From positions 259,362 through 323,361 of the forward strand of contig NZ_SLWV01000001.1 in the NCBI RefSeq assembly GCF_004345705.1: a stretch of 64,000 nt of DNA, written 5' to 3'. Position 1 is the stretch's first letter. Each line of letters opens with the position of its first letter. Made by a program: the position numbers and the translations under genes. Of the stretch, positions 18,228 to 26,786 are shown piece by piece. The DNA comes from Marinisporobacter balticus. Its GTDB lineage: Bacteria > Bacillota > Clostridia > Peptostreptococcales > Thermotaleaceae. The notes under the pieces were generated by a model that was not told the origin of the DNA, did no database searches, and saw only the letters and a program-made list of their open reading frames with translations.

Positions 18228-19361
18228 CTAAATACCAAAAGTATCTTTTACTTTATCAAAAAAACTCTTTCTCTGTTCATGTACATCTTCTCCCATTATA
18301 TCAGCAAACTTCTTAAGTAATTCTTTTTGCTTTTCATTAAGTCTTGTAGGGATTTCCACAACTACTTTTACGTAATGATCCCCTCTGCCATAACCTCTTA
18401 AATTAGGTATGCCTTTACCCTTCATTCTAAATATCGTACCGCTTTGTGTCCCTTCAGAAACTTTATACTTAATTTGCCCATCTAATGTTGGAATAATGAG
18501 TTCATCTCCTAATGCTGCCTGTACAAAAGTAATTGGTACCTCACAAATCACATCATTTCCATCTCTTTTAAAAATTTCATGCTGCTTTACGCGAATGACA
18601 ATATATAAATCTCCTCTAGGTCCACCTTTTTCACCGGGCTCCCCTTCTCCTCTTAAGGACATAACAGAACCTGTATCTACTCCTGCTGGAATTTTTATTT
18701 GCATTTTTTTATTTTTTATTGCTTTTCCTGTTCCATTACAAGTTGCACAAGGTTGCTCAATGATTTTTCCTTCTCCATTACATGTATCACAAGTTTTCAC
18801 ATTCACAAATTGACCGAGCGGCGTTCTTGTTGCATAACGAACTTCACCTGTTCCATTACACTTAGAACATGTTTTTTTATTTGTTCCAGGCTTTGCTCCT
18901 GTACCGTTACACGAAGAACAGTTTTCATGTCTTGAAATACTTATTTCTTTTTCAACACCAAAAGCAGCCTCTTCAAAAGTTATTGCCACTTCCTGTTTTA
19001 AATCATCACCTTTTTGAGGTCCAGATTTTCTTCTCCCGCCAGAAAACCCGCCCCCAAACATATCAAATATATCACCAAAAATATCATCAAATCCGCCAAA
19101 TCCAGATGCACCACCAAATCCACCTTGACTATTTCCATCTACACCCGCATGCCCAAATTGATCATATCTTGCTTTTTTATTCTGATCACTTAAAACCTCA
19201 TAAGCTTCATTCGCTTCTTTGAATTTTTCTTCTGCTTCCTTATTGTCTGGATTTCTATCTGGATGATACTTCATAGCCATTTTTCTGTAACCTTTCTTAA
19301 TGGCTTGTTCATCAGCTCCTCTATCTACACCTAACACTTCATAGTAATCTCTTTTAGCCAT
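18228..19361 (-). CDS. dnaJ: chaperone DnaJ
   Basis: 377 residues: J domain with HPDRNPDN, Gly/Phe-rich linker (about 70-110), four zinc-finger repeats (CSSCNGTG, CSKCNGTG, CDTCNGEG, CATCNGTG), and the C-terminal client-binding domain. It stimulates DnaK ATPase. The open frame extends 31 codons upstream, but the family start MAKRDYYEVLGV at 19359-19361 with GGCGGTGAG before it is correct. It is the last gene of hrcA-grpE-dnaK-dnaJ, separated from dnaK by a hairpin. Confidence 0.98.
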   Translation of the reverse strand: MAKRDYYEVLGVDRGADEQAIKKGYRKMAMKYHPDRNPDNKEAEEKFKEANEAYEVLSDQNKKARYDQFGHAGVDGNSQGGFGGASGFGGFDDIFGDIFDMFGGGFSGGRRKSGPQKGDDLKQEVAITFEEAAFGVEKEISISRHENCSSCNGTGAKPGTNKKTCSKCNGTGEVRYATRTPLGQFVNVKTCDTCNGEGKIIEQPCATCNGTGKAIKNKKMQIKIPAGVDTGSVMSLRGEGEPGEKGGPRGDLYIVIRVKQHEIFKRDGNDVICEVPITFVQAALGDELIIPTLDGQIKYKVSEGTQSGTIFRMKGKGIPNLRGYGRGDHYVKVVVEIPTRLNEKQKELLKKFADIMGEDVHEQRKSFFDKVKDTFGI

Positions 19362-19461
19362 ACTTCTCACCGCCTTTCTATTCAGGTTTTGTGAGAAAAC
19401 CACAAAACTATATAAATTATATGAAAAATATCTAATTTTAGCAAGTGTTTTCACATTTACA

Positions 19462-19481
19462 AGGCACCCATGAGGGTGCCT
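19462..19481 (-). terminator. hairpin between dnaK and dnaJ
   Basis: Perfect eight-pair stem AGGCACCC-ATGA-GGGTGCCT behind the dnaK stop. The T-run after it is weak on the minus strand, so it may act as a partial terminator or mRNA-stability element that sets dnaK above dnaJ. Confidence 0.65.
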
Positions 19482-19488
19482 CTTCTAT

Positions 19489-21330
19489 CTATTTATCTTC
19501 ATCATCCACAACTTCATAGTCTGCATCTACTACATTGTCATCTTGTGCATTTGTTGTATTCTGTCCTTGCTCTCCTTGTGGGTTTTCATTTTGAGCAGCT
19601 TGTTCATACATCTTTTGAGATAATACATGGAAAGCAGTTGTTAAATCTTCATTTGCTTTTTTGATTTCTTCAGCATTATCTGCTTCTAAAGCTTTTTTAA
19701 GATCTTCAAGTTTTGATTCAACATTCGTTTTTTCATCAACACTAATCTTGTCTCCTACTTCTTTTAATGCTTTTTCAGTTTCATAAACCATAGCATCTGC
19801 TTTATTTTTTTCTTCAATTGCTTCTTTTTTCTTTTTATCTTCTTCTGCATATTGTTCAGCTTCTTTTACTTTCTTTTCAATATCAGCATCTGATAAATTT
19901 GTTGAAGCAGTGATCGTAATCTTTTGTTCTTTTCCTGTTCCATTATCTTTTGCACTAACATTAACAATTCCATTCGCATCGATATCAAATGTTACTTCTA
20001 TTTGAGGGATACCTCTTTGTGCTGGCATGATTCCAGTTAATTGGAATCTTCCTAATGTAATATTGTCAGAAGCCATTTGTCTTTCCCCTTGTAATACATG
20101 TATATCTACAGCTGTTTGATTATCTGCTGCTGTAGAAAAAACTTGACTCTTTTTCGTAGGAATGGTTGTATTTCTTTCAATAAGCTTTGTAAATACACTT
20201 CCTAAAGTTTCAATTCCTAGTGAAAGTGGTGTTACATCTAATAATAATACATCTTTTACTTCTCCAGTTAATACCCCTGCTTGAATAGCTGCACCAATAG
20301 CCACGCACTCATCCGGATTAACGCCTTTATGCGGATCTTTTCCTGTAAGTTTTTTTACGGCTTCTTGTACAGCTGGAATTCTTGTAGAACCGCCTACTAA
20401 AACAACTTTATCGAGTTCTCCAGTACCTAAATCCGCATCCTTTAATGCTTTTTTTGTCGGCTCCATTGTTGCTTCTACAAGCTTTGCAGTAAGTTGATTG
20501 AATTTAGCGCGTGTTAAATCCATATTTAAATGGAGAGGTCCCTCAGCTGTAGCTGTAACAAAAGGTAAATTAATATTTGCTGTTTGTGTACTTGACAACT
20601 CTTTTTTCGCCTTTTCAGCAGCTTCTTTCAATCTTTGTAATGACATTTTATCTTTTCTCAAATCTACCCCATGTTCTTTTTGGAATGATTCTGCTAAAAA
20701 ATCTATAATTATTTGGTCAAAATCATCTCCTCCAAGATGGTTATTTCCATGCGTTGCTAATACTTCAAATACCCCATCCCCAAGTTCTAATACAGAAACG
20801 TCAAAAGTACCTCCACCTAAATCAAATACCATGATCTTTTGGTGTGTATCGTCTTTATCAAGGCCATAAGCTAATGATGCTGCTGTGGGCTCGTTGATAA
20901 TTCTTTTTACTTCGAGACCTGCAATTTTCCCAGCATCTTTTGTAGCTTGTCTTTGACTATCTGTAAAATATGCAGGAACAGTGATAACGGCTTCTGTTAC
21001 TTTTTCTCCTAGATAGCTTTCTGCATCTGCTTTTAATTTCATAAGGGTCATTGCTGAAATTTCTTGCGGTGAATGATCTCTTCCATCAATTGTCACTTTA
21101 TGATCTGTACCCATTTCTCTTTTTATAGACATAATTGTTTTATCAGGATTTGTGATCGCTTGTCTTTTTGCTGTTTCTCCTACAAGTCTTTCTCCACTTT
21201 TTGTAAATGCAACGACAGATGGTGTTGTTCTATTTCCTTCTGCATTTGGAATTACAACAGGGTCTCCACCTTCTAAAACTGCAACACATGAATTGGTTGT
21301 CCCTAAGTCAATACCTATTATTTTACCCAT
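19489..21330 (-). CDS. dnaK: chaperone DnaK (Hsp70)
   Basis: 613 residues with all Hsp70 signatures: GIDLGTTNSCVAV at residue 5, VFDLGGGTFDVSVLEL near 170, VLVGGSTRIPAVQ near 310, the substrate-binding domain, and an acidic C-terminal tail ending EVVDDEDK. Lid-region deletions typical of Gram-positive DnaK (missing a stretch in the ATPase domain relative to proteobacteria) are consistent with the length. It folds proteins together with DnaJ and GrpE. GGAGGAAATTTTACA precedes ATG. Controlled by the CIRCE/HrcA site at the head of the operon. Confidence 0.98.
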   Translation of the reverse strand: MGKIIGIDLGTTNSCVAVLEGGDPVVIPNAEGNRTTPSVVAFTKSGERLVGETAKRQAITNPDKTIMSIKREMGTDHKVTIDGRDHSPQEISAMTLMKLKADAESYLGEKVTEAVITVPAYFTDSQRQATKDAGKIAGLEVKRIINEPTAASLAYGLDKDDTHQKIMVFDLGGGTFDVSVLELGDGVFEVLATHGNNHLGGDDFDQIIIDFLAESFQKEHGVDLRKDKMSLQRLKEAAEKAKKELSSTQTANINLPFVTATAEGPLHLNMDLTRAKFNQLTAKLVEATMEPTKKALKDADLGTGELDKVVLVGGSTRIPAVQEAVKKLTGKDPHKGVNPDECVAIGAAIQAGVLTGEVKDVLLLDVTPLSLGIETLGSVFTKLIERNTTIPTKKSQVFSTAADNQTAVDIHVLQGERQMASDNITLGRFQLTGIMPAQRGIPQIEVTFDIDANGIVNVSAKDNGTGKEQKITITASTNLSDADIEKKVKEAEQYAEEDKKKKEAIEEKNKADAMVYETEKALKEVGDKISVDEKTNVESKLEDLKKALEADNAEEIKKANEDLTTAFHVLSQKMYEQAAQNENPQGEQGQNTTNAQDDNVVDADYEVVDDEDK

Positions 21331-21365
21331 TGTAAAATTTCCTCCTTCATCTTATATATAATTTT

Positions 21366-21902
21366 TTATTTTGAAACTTTTACCATACTTGGTCGAATAA
21401 CCTTTCCAAAAAGGGTATACCCTTTTTGGAATACATCTATAATGATATTTGCGTCATAATCATCATTTTCTTCTTGCATAACAGCATGATGATAATTTGG
21501 GTCAAATTCTTTTTTCATGGCTTCAATTTCTTCAACGCCATTTTTATGACACACATCTAAAAATTGCTTCAAAATCATCTCCATACCTTCAGCAAGAGAT
21601 GCATCTTTTCCTTCATCTGTATAAGACTGCATAGCTCTTTCTAGGTTATCGATGGTTGGCAATAAATCTATCATCAATTTTTCATTTGCAAAATTATAAA
21701 TGTCACTTTTCTCTTTTTCTGCTCTTTTTCTATAATTTTGAAAATCTGCTGTCATTCTCAAATATTTGTTGTTTAACTCCTTGTTTTCTTCTTTGATTTT
21801 TTCAAATTCCATGCTACATTCATTCATTTCTTCTTTTGTAGCATCTAGATTGGATTCTACTGGTTCATCCATCTTTGTTTCATTCTCTTTCATTTCTTCC
21901 AT
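21366..21902 (-). CDS. grpE: nucleotide exchange factor GrpE
   Basis: 178 residues: acidic, low-complexity N-terminus (to about 45), long coiled coil with LRMTADFQNYRKRAEKEK, then LLPTIDNLERAM and the beta-wing end with MKKEFDPNYHHAVM and FQKGYTLFGKVIRPSMVKVSK. GrpE releases ADP from DnaK. AGGTG precedes the ATG by seven bases. It lies 35 bases upstream of dnaK and about 150 bases downstream of hrcA, with a perfect 14-pair hairpin in between. Confidence 0.97.
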   Translation of the reverse strand: MEEMKENETKMDEPVESNLDATKEEMNECSMEFEKIKEENKELNNKYLRMTADFQNYRKRAEKEKSDIYNFANEKLMIDLLPTIDNLERAMQSYTDEGKDASLAEGMEMILKQFLDVCHKNGVEEIEAMKKEFDPNYHHAVMQEENDDYDANIIIDVFQKGYTLFGKVIRPSMVKVSK

Positions 21903-22008
21903 GATTAAACACCTGCCTACATTTGTATTTTTACCTTTTTACTATAAAGGAAAAAAATTATATACTTTTATTATGTAATGCTTTATATCTCATATAGATA
22001 AAAACATA

Positions 22009-22042
22009 TATATAGTGCAAAACATATATTTTGCACTATATA
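22009..22042. other. perfect 14-bp inverted repeat between hrcA and grpE
   Basis: Arms at 22009-22022 and 22029-22042 (TATATAGTGCAAAA and its exact complement) flank a six-base loop. It stands about 12 bases behind the hrcA stop. On the minus strand the next bases are ATATGTTTTTATC, a modest T-run, so it could be a leaky terminator or a processing/stability hairpin in the heat-shock mRNA. Confidence 0.6.
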
Positions 22043-22053
22043 GTTGCTTTTTT

Positions 22054-23076
22054 CTACAACGCTCCTAGCAAATTTGATAAGTTTTTTGTTATATAATCTA
22101 CAACCGAAACAATATTTTCATAATTCATCCTAGTAGGTCCAATCACGCCAATTTTACCAACAATCAATCCATTTATTTTGTACGTCGCTGTAACTAAGCT
22201 ACATTGCTGCATTGCCTCATGTTTATTTTCTTTCCCAATGGTGATGTCTACACCATCTCTACTATTGATTAATAAATCCATTATATTCTCTTTATGGTTT
22301 AGCATTTCCATAAAATCTCTTGCTTTATCAATACTATGATACTCAGGTAAATGAAAAATATTTGTCAGTCCATCTAAATACATCTGTATATTAACCATCT
22401 CTTCTAGCGTTGATAATACAACAGGCATGACTAAATCTAGTAATGAATTAAATGCTTTTATTTCTTTTTTGATATCCTCCACAGTATCCCATGTGATATT
22501 TCTGATGGTTTGTCCCTTAAGCTTTATATTTAGCATTTTTGATAAAAACATTAAATTATCTAGTGTGCAACTTTCATTCATTCTCAAAAGTGTATTCTTT
22601 ACAACCCCTGATTCAGATATGATTACTAATAATATACTACTTTCATCAACAGGTATTAATTGAACCGTTTTTAACTTACTTTGATCGAACTGTGGCGACA
22701 AAACAACAGAAGTCAACCGCGTCATTTGTGATAATATTTTTGAAGTGTTGGTTATTACTTGTTCTACTTCTCCTACACTTTGTAAAATACTTTTTCTTAT
22801 AGCTTCCTTCTGTCTCTGAGCTAGTTTATCAATAATCATTAGACTATCTACATATAATCGATATCCCTTATCAGAAGGAACTCTGCCAGCTGAAGTATGG
22901 GGTTGCTGTAAATATCCCATTTCTTCCAAATCTGCCATTTCATTTCGTATTGTAGCAGCACTAATCCCCAAATCATATTTTTTTCTTAATGTTCTTGAGC
23001 CTACAGGTTCGGCTGTATCTATAAAATCTTTTATTATGGCCTGCAGAATCTTTAATTTTCTTTCTCCCAGCTCCAT
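22054..23076 (-). CDS. hrcA: heat-inducible transcription repressor HrcA
   Basis: 340 residues: N-terminal winged helix with LGERKLKILQAIIKDFIDTAEPVGSRTL and SAATIRNEMADLEEMGYL, a GAF-like middle, and the C-terminal GPTRMNYENIVSVVDYI block. HrcA binds CIRCE and needs GroE for activity. The frame continues eight codons upstream, but GGAGTGG precedes the ATG at 23074-23076, so I use that. It heads the grpE-dnaK-dnaJ operon and so controls itself through the CIRCE element directly upstream. Confidence 0.97.
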   Translation of the reverse strand: MELGERKLKILQAIIKDFIDTAEPVGSRTLRKKYDLGISAATIRNEMADLEEMGYLQQPHTSAGRVPSDKGYRLYVDSLMIIDKLAQRQKEAIRKSILQSVGEVEQVITNTSKILSQMTRLTSVVLSPQFDQSKLKTVQLIPVDESSILLVIISESGVVKNTLLRMNESCTLDNLMFLSKMLNIKLKGQTIRNITWDTVEDIKKEIKAFNSLLDLVMPVVLSTLEEMVNIQMYLDGLTNIFHLPEYHSIDKARDFMEMLNHKENIMDLLINSRDGVDITIGKENKHEAMQQCSLVTATYKINGLIVGKIGVIGPTRMNYENIVSVVDYITKNLSNLLGAL

Positions 23077-23093
23077 AATACCACTCCTATTTG

Positions 23094-23120
23094 TTAGCAC
23101 TCTCTTTTAATGAGTGCTAA
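23094..23120. promoter_or_regulatory. CIRCE operator
   Basis: TTAGCACTC (23094-23102), nine-base spacer, GAGTGCTAA (23112-23120): an exact match to the CIRCE consensus. It sits between the promoter and the hrcA start, where bound HrcA blocks transcription of the heat-shock operon. Confidence 0.97.
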
Positions 23121-23134
23121 ACTATTATGTTTTT

Positions 23135-23163
23135 AAATTATCACTAATAAAATAATTTGTCAA
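23135..23163 (-). promoter_or_regulatory. SigmaA promoter of hrcA operon
   Basis: Minus strand TTGACA (23158-23163), 17 bases, then TAATTT (23135-23140). The start point would fall just before CIRCE. The -10 is imperfect; the alternative GATAAT with a 15-base spacer overlaps it. Confidence 0.7.
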
Positions 23164-23182
23164 TAACATTTTTGTTATTTTT

Positions 23183-24322
23183 TTAATCTGGTAAAAAGTC
23201 TACAAAAACTTGATTCGATAAATCTATTCCTTTTCTTGTTAATCTTATTTTTTTACCATCTACGTGTATTAGTCCTTCTTCTTTTAGTTTACAAATTTCA
23301 TGCCTATATAATTTTAATGGACTGCAACTGAATCTTTTTGTGAATCTTTCAATTTCTATGCCATCTATCATTCTTAAACCTAAAAACATAGTTTCAGCAA
23401 TTTCATCTTTTTGTGACATTTTTTCTTCAATTATATAGTCTATTTCTCTTTCATTATCTTTATTAATATATTCATTTAAGTCTTTTGTATTTGAAAAACG
23501 TACTTTTCCTAAGCAAGAGTGGGCACCCAACCCAAATCCAATATATTCTTCATTATTCCAATACATCTTATTATGTATGCATTCTTTTCCCTTTGTTGAA
23601 AAATTCGATATTTCATAATGAATATATTCATGTTCTTGCAAATAATCTATTGCAAAATGATACATTGCTCTATCTTGTTCTTCTGAAGGCAATTGTAAAA
23701 CACCACTTTCATAAAGCTTGTCAAACACTGTGTTTTCTTCAATTTTTAAGCTATAAGCCGAAATATGCTCTGGTCTAAGTGCCACTATATTATACAAAGT
23801 TTCTTGCCACTGTGTTAACGTTTGTTCAGGAAGGCCAAACATTAAATCAATATTAATATTTTTAAAACCAATTTCCCGCGCCAATAGAAAATTTTCCAAA
23901 AATACTTCTTGATTATGTATTCTCCCTAAACTTTTCAGAAGATTATCTTGCCATGCCTGTAGCCCTATACTCAATCTATTTATATTATTATTTAAATAAT
24001 ATGCTAATTTTTCTTTTTCTAATGTTCCTGGATTACTTTCTATAGAAAATTCTAGATTTTTTTTGCAATCAAAATTCAAATAGATTGTCCTTAATACTTT
24101 ATCCATTTCATCAATTGAAATAATTGATGGGGTTCCCCCTCCTATAAATATAGATTTTATTCTATATTCTTTTAATTTTTCTTTCCACGATTTCATTTCT
24201 TCTGTTAAAGCATTTATATATTCAGGAATCAAATGTTTCCTATTCGCAAACGAACAAAAATCACAATAAAAACATTTTTGTATACAAAAGGGAATGTGAA
24301 TATACATACCAAGCTCTTTCAT
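23183..24322 (-). CDS. hemW: HemW-like radical SAM heme chaperone
   Basis: 379 residues beginning MKELGMYIHIPFCIQKCFYCDFC, with the radical-SAM CxxxCxxC cluster motif, then IFIGGGTPS, SIESNPGT, RLSIGLQAWQDNLLKSLGR, INIDLMFGLPEQT and the HemN C-terminal domain. It is the HemW subfamily (heme chaperone) rather than true coproporphyrinogen oxidase, judging by length and by its place next to lepA and hrcA, which is typical for HemW in Firmicutes. Start ATG 24320-24322 is eight bases behind GGAGGG; a 23-codon extension lacks an SD and overlaps the lepA terminator. Confidence 0.92.
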   Translation of the reverse strand: MKELGMYIHIPFCIQKCFYCDFCSFANRKHLIPEYINALTEEMKSWKEKLKEYRIKSIFIGGGTPSIISIDEMDKVLRTIYLNFDCKKNLEFSIESNPGTLEKEKLAYYLNNNINRLSIGLQAWQDNLLKSLGRIHNQEVFLENFLLAREIGFKNINIDLMFGLPEQTLTQWQETLYNIVALRPEHISAYSLKIEENTVFDKLYESGVLQLPSEEQDRAMYHFAIDYLQEHEYIHYEISNFSTKGKECIHNKMYWNNEEYIGFGLGAHSCLGKVRFSNTKDLNEYINKDNEREIDYIIEEKMSQKDEIAETMFLGLRMIDGIEIERFTKRFSCSPLKLYRHEICKLKEEGLIHVDGKKIRLTRKGIDLSNQVFVDFLPD

Positions 24323-24350
24323 TTTGTTAGCCCTCCATTTTAGGATCCTA

Positions 24351-24378
24351 ATAAAAACAGCCACCAAAAGGTGACTAT
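24351..24378 (-). terminator. intrinsic terminator at the end of lepA
   Basis: Minus strand stem AGTCACC-TTTT-GGTGGCT followed by GTTTTTATT. The stem starts within the lepA stop codon, and hemW begins about 30 bases further on, so hemW depends on read-through or a promoter hidden here. Confidence 0.8.
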
Positions 24379-26189
24379 TTTTTATCATCATATTTTAACA
24401 CAGCCATAAAAGCTTCTTGCGGAACTTCTACTGACCCTAATTGTCTCATACGCTTTTTACCTTCTTTTTGTTTTTCTAATAGTTTTTTCTTTCTACTGAT
24501 ATCTCCACCATAACATTTTGCCAATACATCTTTTCTTAATGCACTGATGGTTTCTCTCGCAATAACCTTCGTTCCAACAGCTGCTTGTATTGGAATGGCA
24601 AACATATGTCTCGGAATAACCTCTTTTAATTTTTCACAAACAATTCTGCCTCTTGATTCAGCTTTACTTTCATGTACAATCATTGAAAAAGCATCCACAA
24701 CATCTTTATTCAATAATATCTCCATTTTAACAAGTTGTGAGCGATTATATTCTTTAAATTCATAATCTAGTGATCCATATCCTCTTGTTTTAGATTTTAG
24801 TGCATCAAAAAAGTCATAGATTACTTCATTTAAAGGGAGTTCATAACGGAGTACTACCCTTCTTTCGTCTAAATACTCCATGTTCTTCATTACACCTCTT
24901 CGATCTTGACACAATTCCATTACATTTCCAACATAGTCATTTGGTAGCATAATTTGTGCAGTTACAATAGGTTCCTCAATAAAATTAACCTCCTGAATAG
25001 GCGGTAAATTCGTTGGATTTTGTATCATCAATACTTGTCCATCGGTCTTTGTTACTCTATAGATAACACTTGGAGATGTGGTAATTAAATCTAAATCAAA
25101 TTCTCTTTCTAATCTTTCTTGAATAATTTCCATATGCAAAAGTCCTAAAAATCCACATCTAAATCCAAACCCTAAAGCATTTGAAGTTTCTGGTTCAAAG
25201 GATAATGCCGCATCGTTTACTTGTAATTTTTCTAAAGCATCACGAACATTTTCATACTTTTCCCCTTCAGCCGGATATACGCCACAATAAACCATAGGCA
25301 CTACTTTTTTATATCCTGGCAAAGGTTCTTTAGCAGGATTTTTAGCACTTGTAATGGTATCTCCCACCTCTATATCTGCTACCTTTTTTATACTTGCTGC
25401 TATATACCCAACATCTCCAGCTTTAAGCGCTCCTACAGCTATTGCTCTTGGCGTAAATACACCTACTTCATTCACTTCAAATTTCTTTTTCGTTGACATC
25501 ATAAGAACCTGATCTCCAGGCTTTATGCTTCCTTGTTTTACCCTTACATAAGCTACAACACCTTTATAACTGTCATAGTAGGAATCAAAGATTAATGCTT
25601 TTAATGCATCTTCTTCATCTCCATTTGGTGCGGGTACTTTTTCTACAATAGCCTTTAGAACTTCTTCAATATTTAACCCTTCTTTTGCAGAAATAAGGGG
25701 TGCGTCACTTGCATCAATTCCAATAATCTCCTCAATTTCATCTTTTATTTCATCAGGTCTTGCACCAGGTAAATCAATTTTATTAATTACAGGTATAATT
25801 TCCAAATTCTGGTCAAGTGCTAAATACACGTTGGCCAAAGTTTGTGCTTCCACCCCTTGCGCTGCATCTACTACCAAAACAGCGCCTTCACAAGCAGCTA
25901 AGCTTCTTGATACCTCATAGGTAAAGTCTACATGTCCCGGAGTATCTATTAAATTTAATATATACTCTTCACCCTTTTGATCTTTATATACCAATCGGGT
26001 TGTTTGTAGCTTTATCGTAATGCCACGCTCTCTCTCTAAGTCCATGCTATCTAGTATTTGATCTTTCATTTCTCTCAGGGTAAGTAATCCTGTCTTTTCT
26101 ATCAATCTATCAGCAAGGGTAGATTTCCCATGATCAATATGAGCAATGATACAGAAATTACGTATCTTTTTTTGACGATTACTGGTCAT
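24375..26189 (-). CDS. lepA: elongation factor 4 (LepA)
   Basis: 604 residues of translational GTPase: G1 AHIDHGKST, G2 region RERGITIK, G3 DTPGHVDF, G4 NKID, then domain II, the LepA-specific elements and the CTD with KKLLEKQKEGKKRMRQLG. EF4 back-translocates ribosomes under ionic stress. The frame extends 24 codons upstream; GGAGGAGTAGTA before the ATG at 26187-26189 and the family start fix the shorter one. It is driven by the extended -10 promoter just upstream. Confidence 0.97.
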   Translation of the reverse strand: MTSNRQKKIRNFCIIAHIDHGKSTLADRLIEKTGLLTLREMKDQILDSMDLERERGITIKLQTTRLVYKDQKGEEYILNLIDTPGHVDFTYEVSRSLAACEGAVLVVDAAQGVEAQTLANVYLALDQNLEIIPVINKIDLPGARPDEIKDEIEEIIGIDASDAPLISAKEGLNIEEVLKAIVEKVPAPNGDEEDALKALIFDSYYDSYKGVVAYVRVKQGSIKPGDQVLMMSTKKKFEVNEVGVFTPRAIAVGALKAGDVGYIAASIKKVADIEVGDTITSAKNPAKEPLPGYKKVVPMVYCGVYPAEGEKYENVRDALEKLQVNDAALSFEPETSNALGFGFRCGFLGLLHMEIIQERLEREFDLDLITTSPSVIYRVTKTDGQVLMIQNPTNLPPIQEVNFIEEPIVTAQIMLPNDYVGNVMELCQDRRGVMKNMEYLDERRVVLRYELPLNEVIYDFFDALKSKTRGYGSLDYEFKEYNRSQLVKMEILLNKDVVDAFSMIVHESKAESRGRIVCEKLKEVIPRHMFAIPIQAAVGTKVIARETISALRKDVLAKCYGGDISRKKKLLEKQKEGKKRMRQLGSVEVPQEAFMAVLKYDDKK

Positions 26190-26228
26190 TACTACTCCTC
26201 CTCTATACACAATTGGATAATCTTTACC

Positions 26229-26237
26229 ATTATACCA
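26229..26237 (-). promoter_or_regulatory. extended -10 promoter of lepA
   Basis: Minus strand TGGTATAAT: a perfect TATAAT (26229-26234) with the TGn extension, about 40 bases before the lepA start. No good -35 is seen. Confidence 0.65.
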
Positions 26238-26344
26238 TAATTCATTTCTATCGTATAGCACTCATATTTCTAGCATGTAAACGATAGATATAAATCCATA
26301 TGCGACTATCACAGCTGCTCATTTCTTAATTACGAACAACAATA

Positions 26345-26363
26345 GCCGAGCAAGTCACTCGGC
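26345..26363 (-). terminator. probable terminator after the 109-residue gene
   Basis: GCCGAG-CAAGTCA-CTCGGC stem immediately behind the stop at 26370; minus-strand 3' flank TATTGTTGTT is only moderately T-rich. Confidence 0.6.
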
Positions 26364-26369
26364 CTATAT

Positions 26370-26699
26370 TCACTGTTCTTCTGAAAAATTATTTTTCTTT
26401 TCCTTCAACATTGTCATAAAGTATTTTACTTGATTTTGAATATATATATATCCGTCATATATTTTTTCTTCGTCTATGTAGAATTTTTCTCCACAAAATC
26501 CTATTTCATGCACTTTTTCGTTTATCTTATGATGTTCGATAACTTTTGGTTCTTCTATCATCATCATCATTCTAAACGAATCATCTACTACCAATATACC
26601 ACTTATCATCAAAAAAAATAAAAGGAATATACAAATACACTTTTTACCTATATTTTTTTTTTCACTTTTTTCATTTTTTTTTCTTTCACTTCGACTCAT
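26370..26699 (-). CDS. unrecognised single-pass membrane protein
   Basis: I do not recognise this roughly 109-residue protein. It starts with a strongly basic stretch (SRSERKKNEKSEKKNIGKK), has one hydrophobic segment (CICIFLLFFLMISGILVV), and then an extracytoplasmic tail with charged residues and one GFCGEKFYI segment. Type II orientation follows from the basic N-terminus. The frame begins nine codons earlier; GGTGAT before the ATG at 26697-26699 is the best SD. It lies between spoIIP and lepA and could be a sporulation-associated or membrane accessory protein, but nothing in the sequence proves that. Confidence 0.6.
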   Translation of the reverse strand: MSRSERKKNEKSEKKNIGKKCICIFLLFFLMISGILVVDDSFRMMMMIEEPKVIEHHKINEKVHEIGFCGEKFYIDEEKIYDGYIYIQNQVKYFMTMLKEKKNNFSEEQ

Positions 26700-26786
26700 C
26701 TTCATCACCAATACTATTTTAGACAAAATTTATGTTTTCTATAACATCATAGTTTTGTAATCCACCTTTGAAAATTGTCCTTTTCT

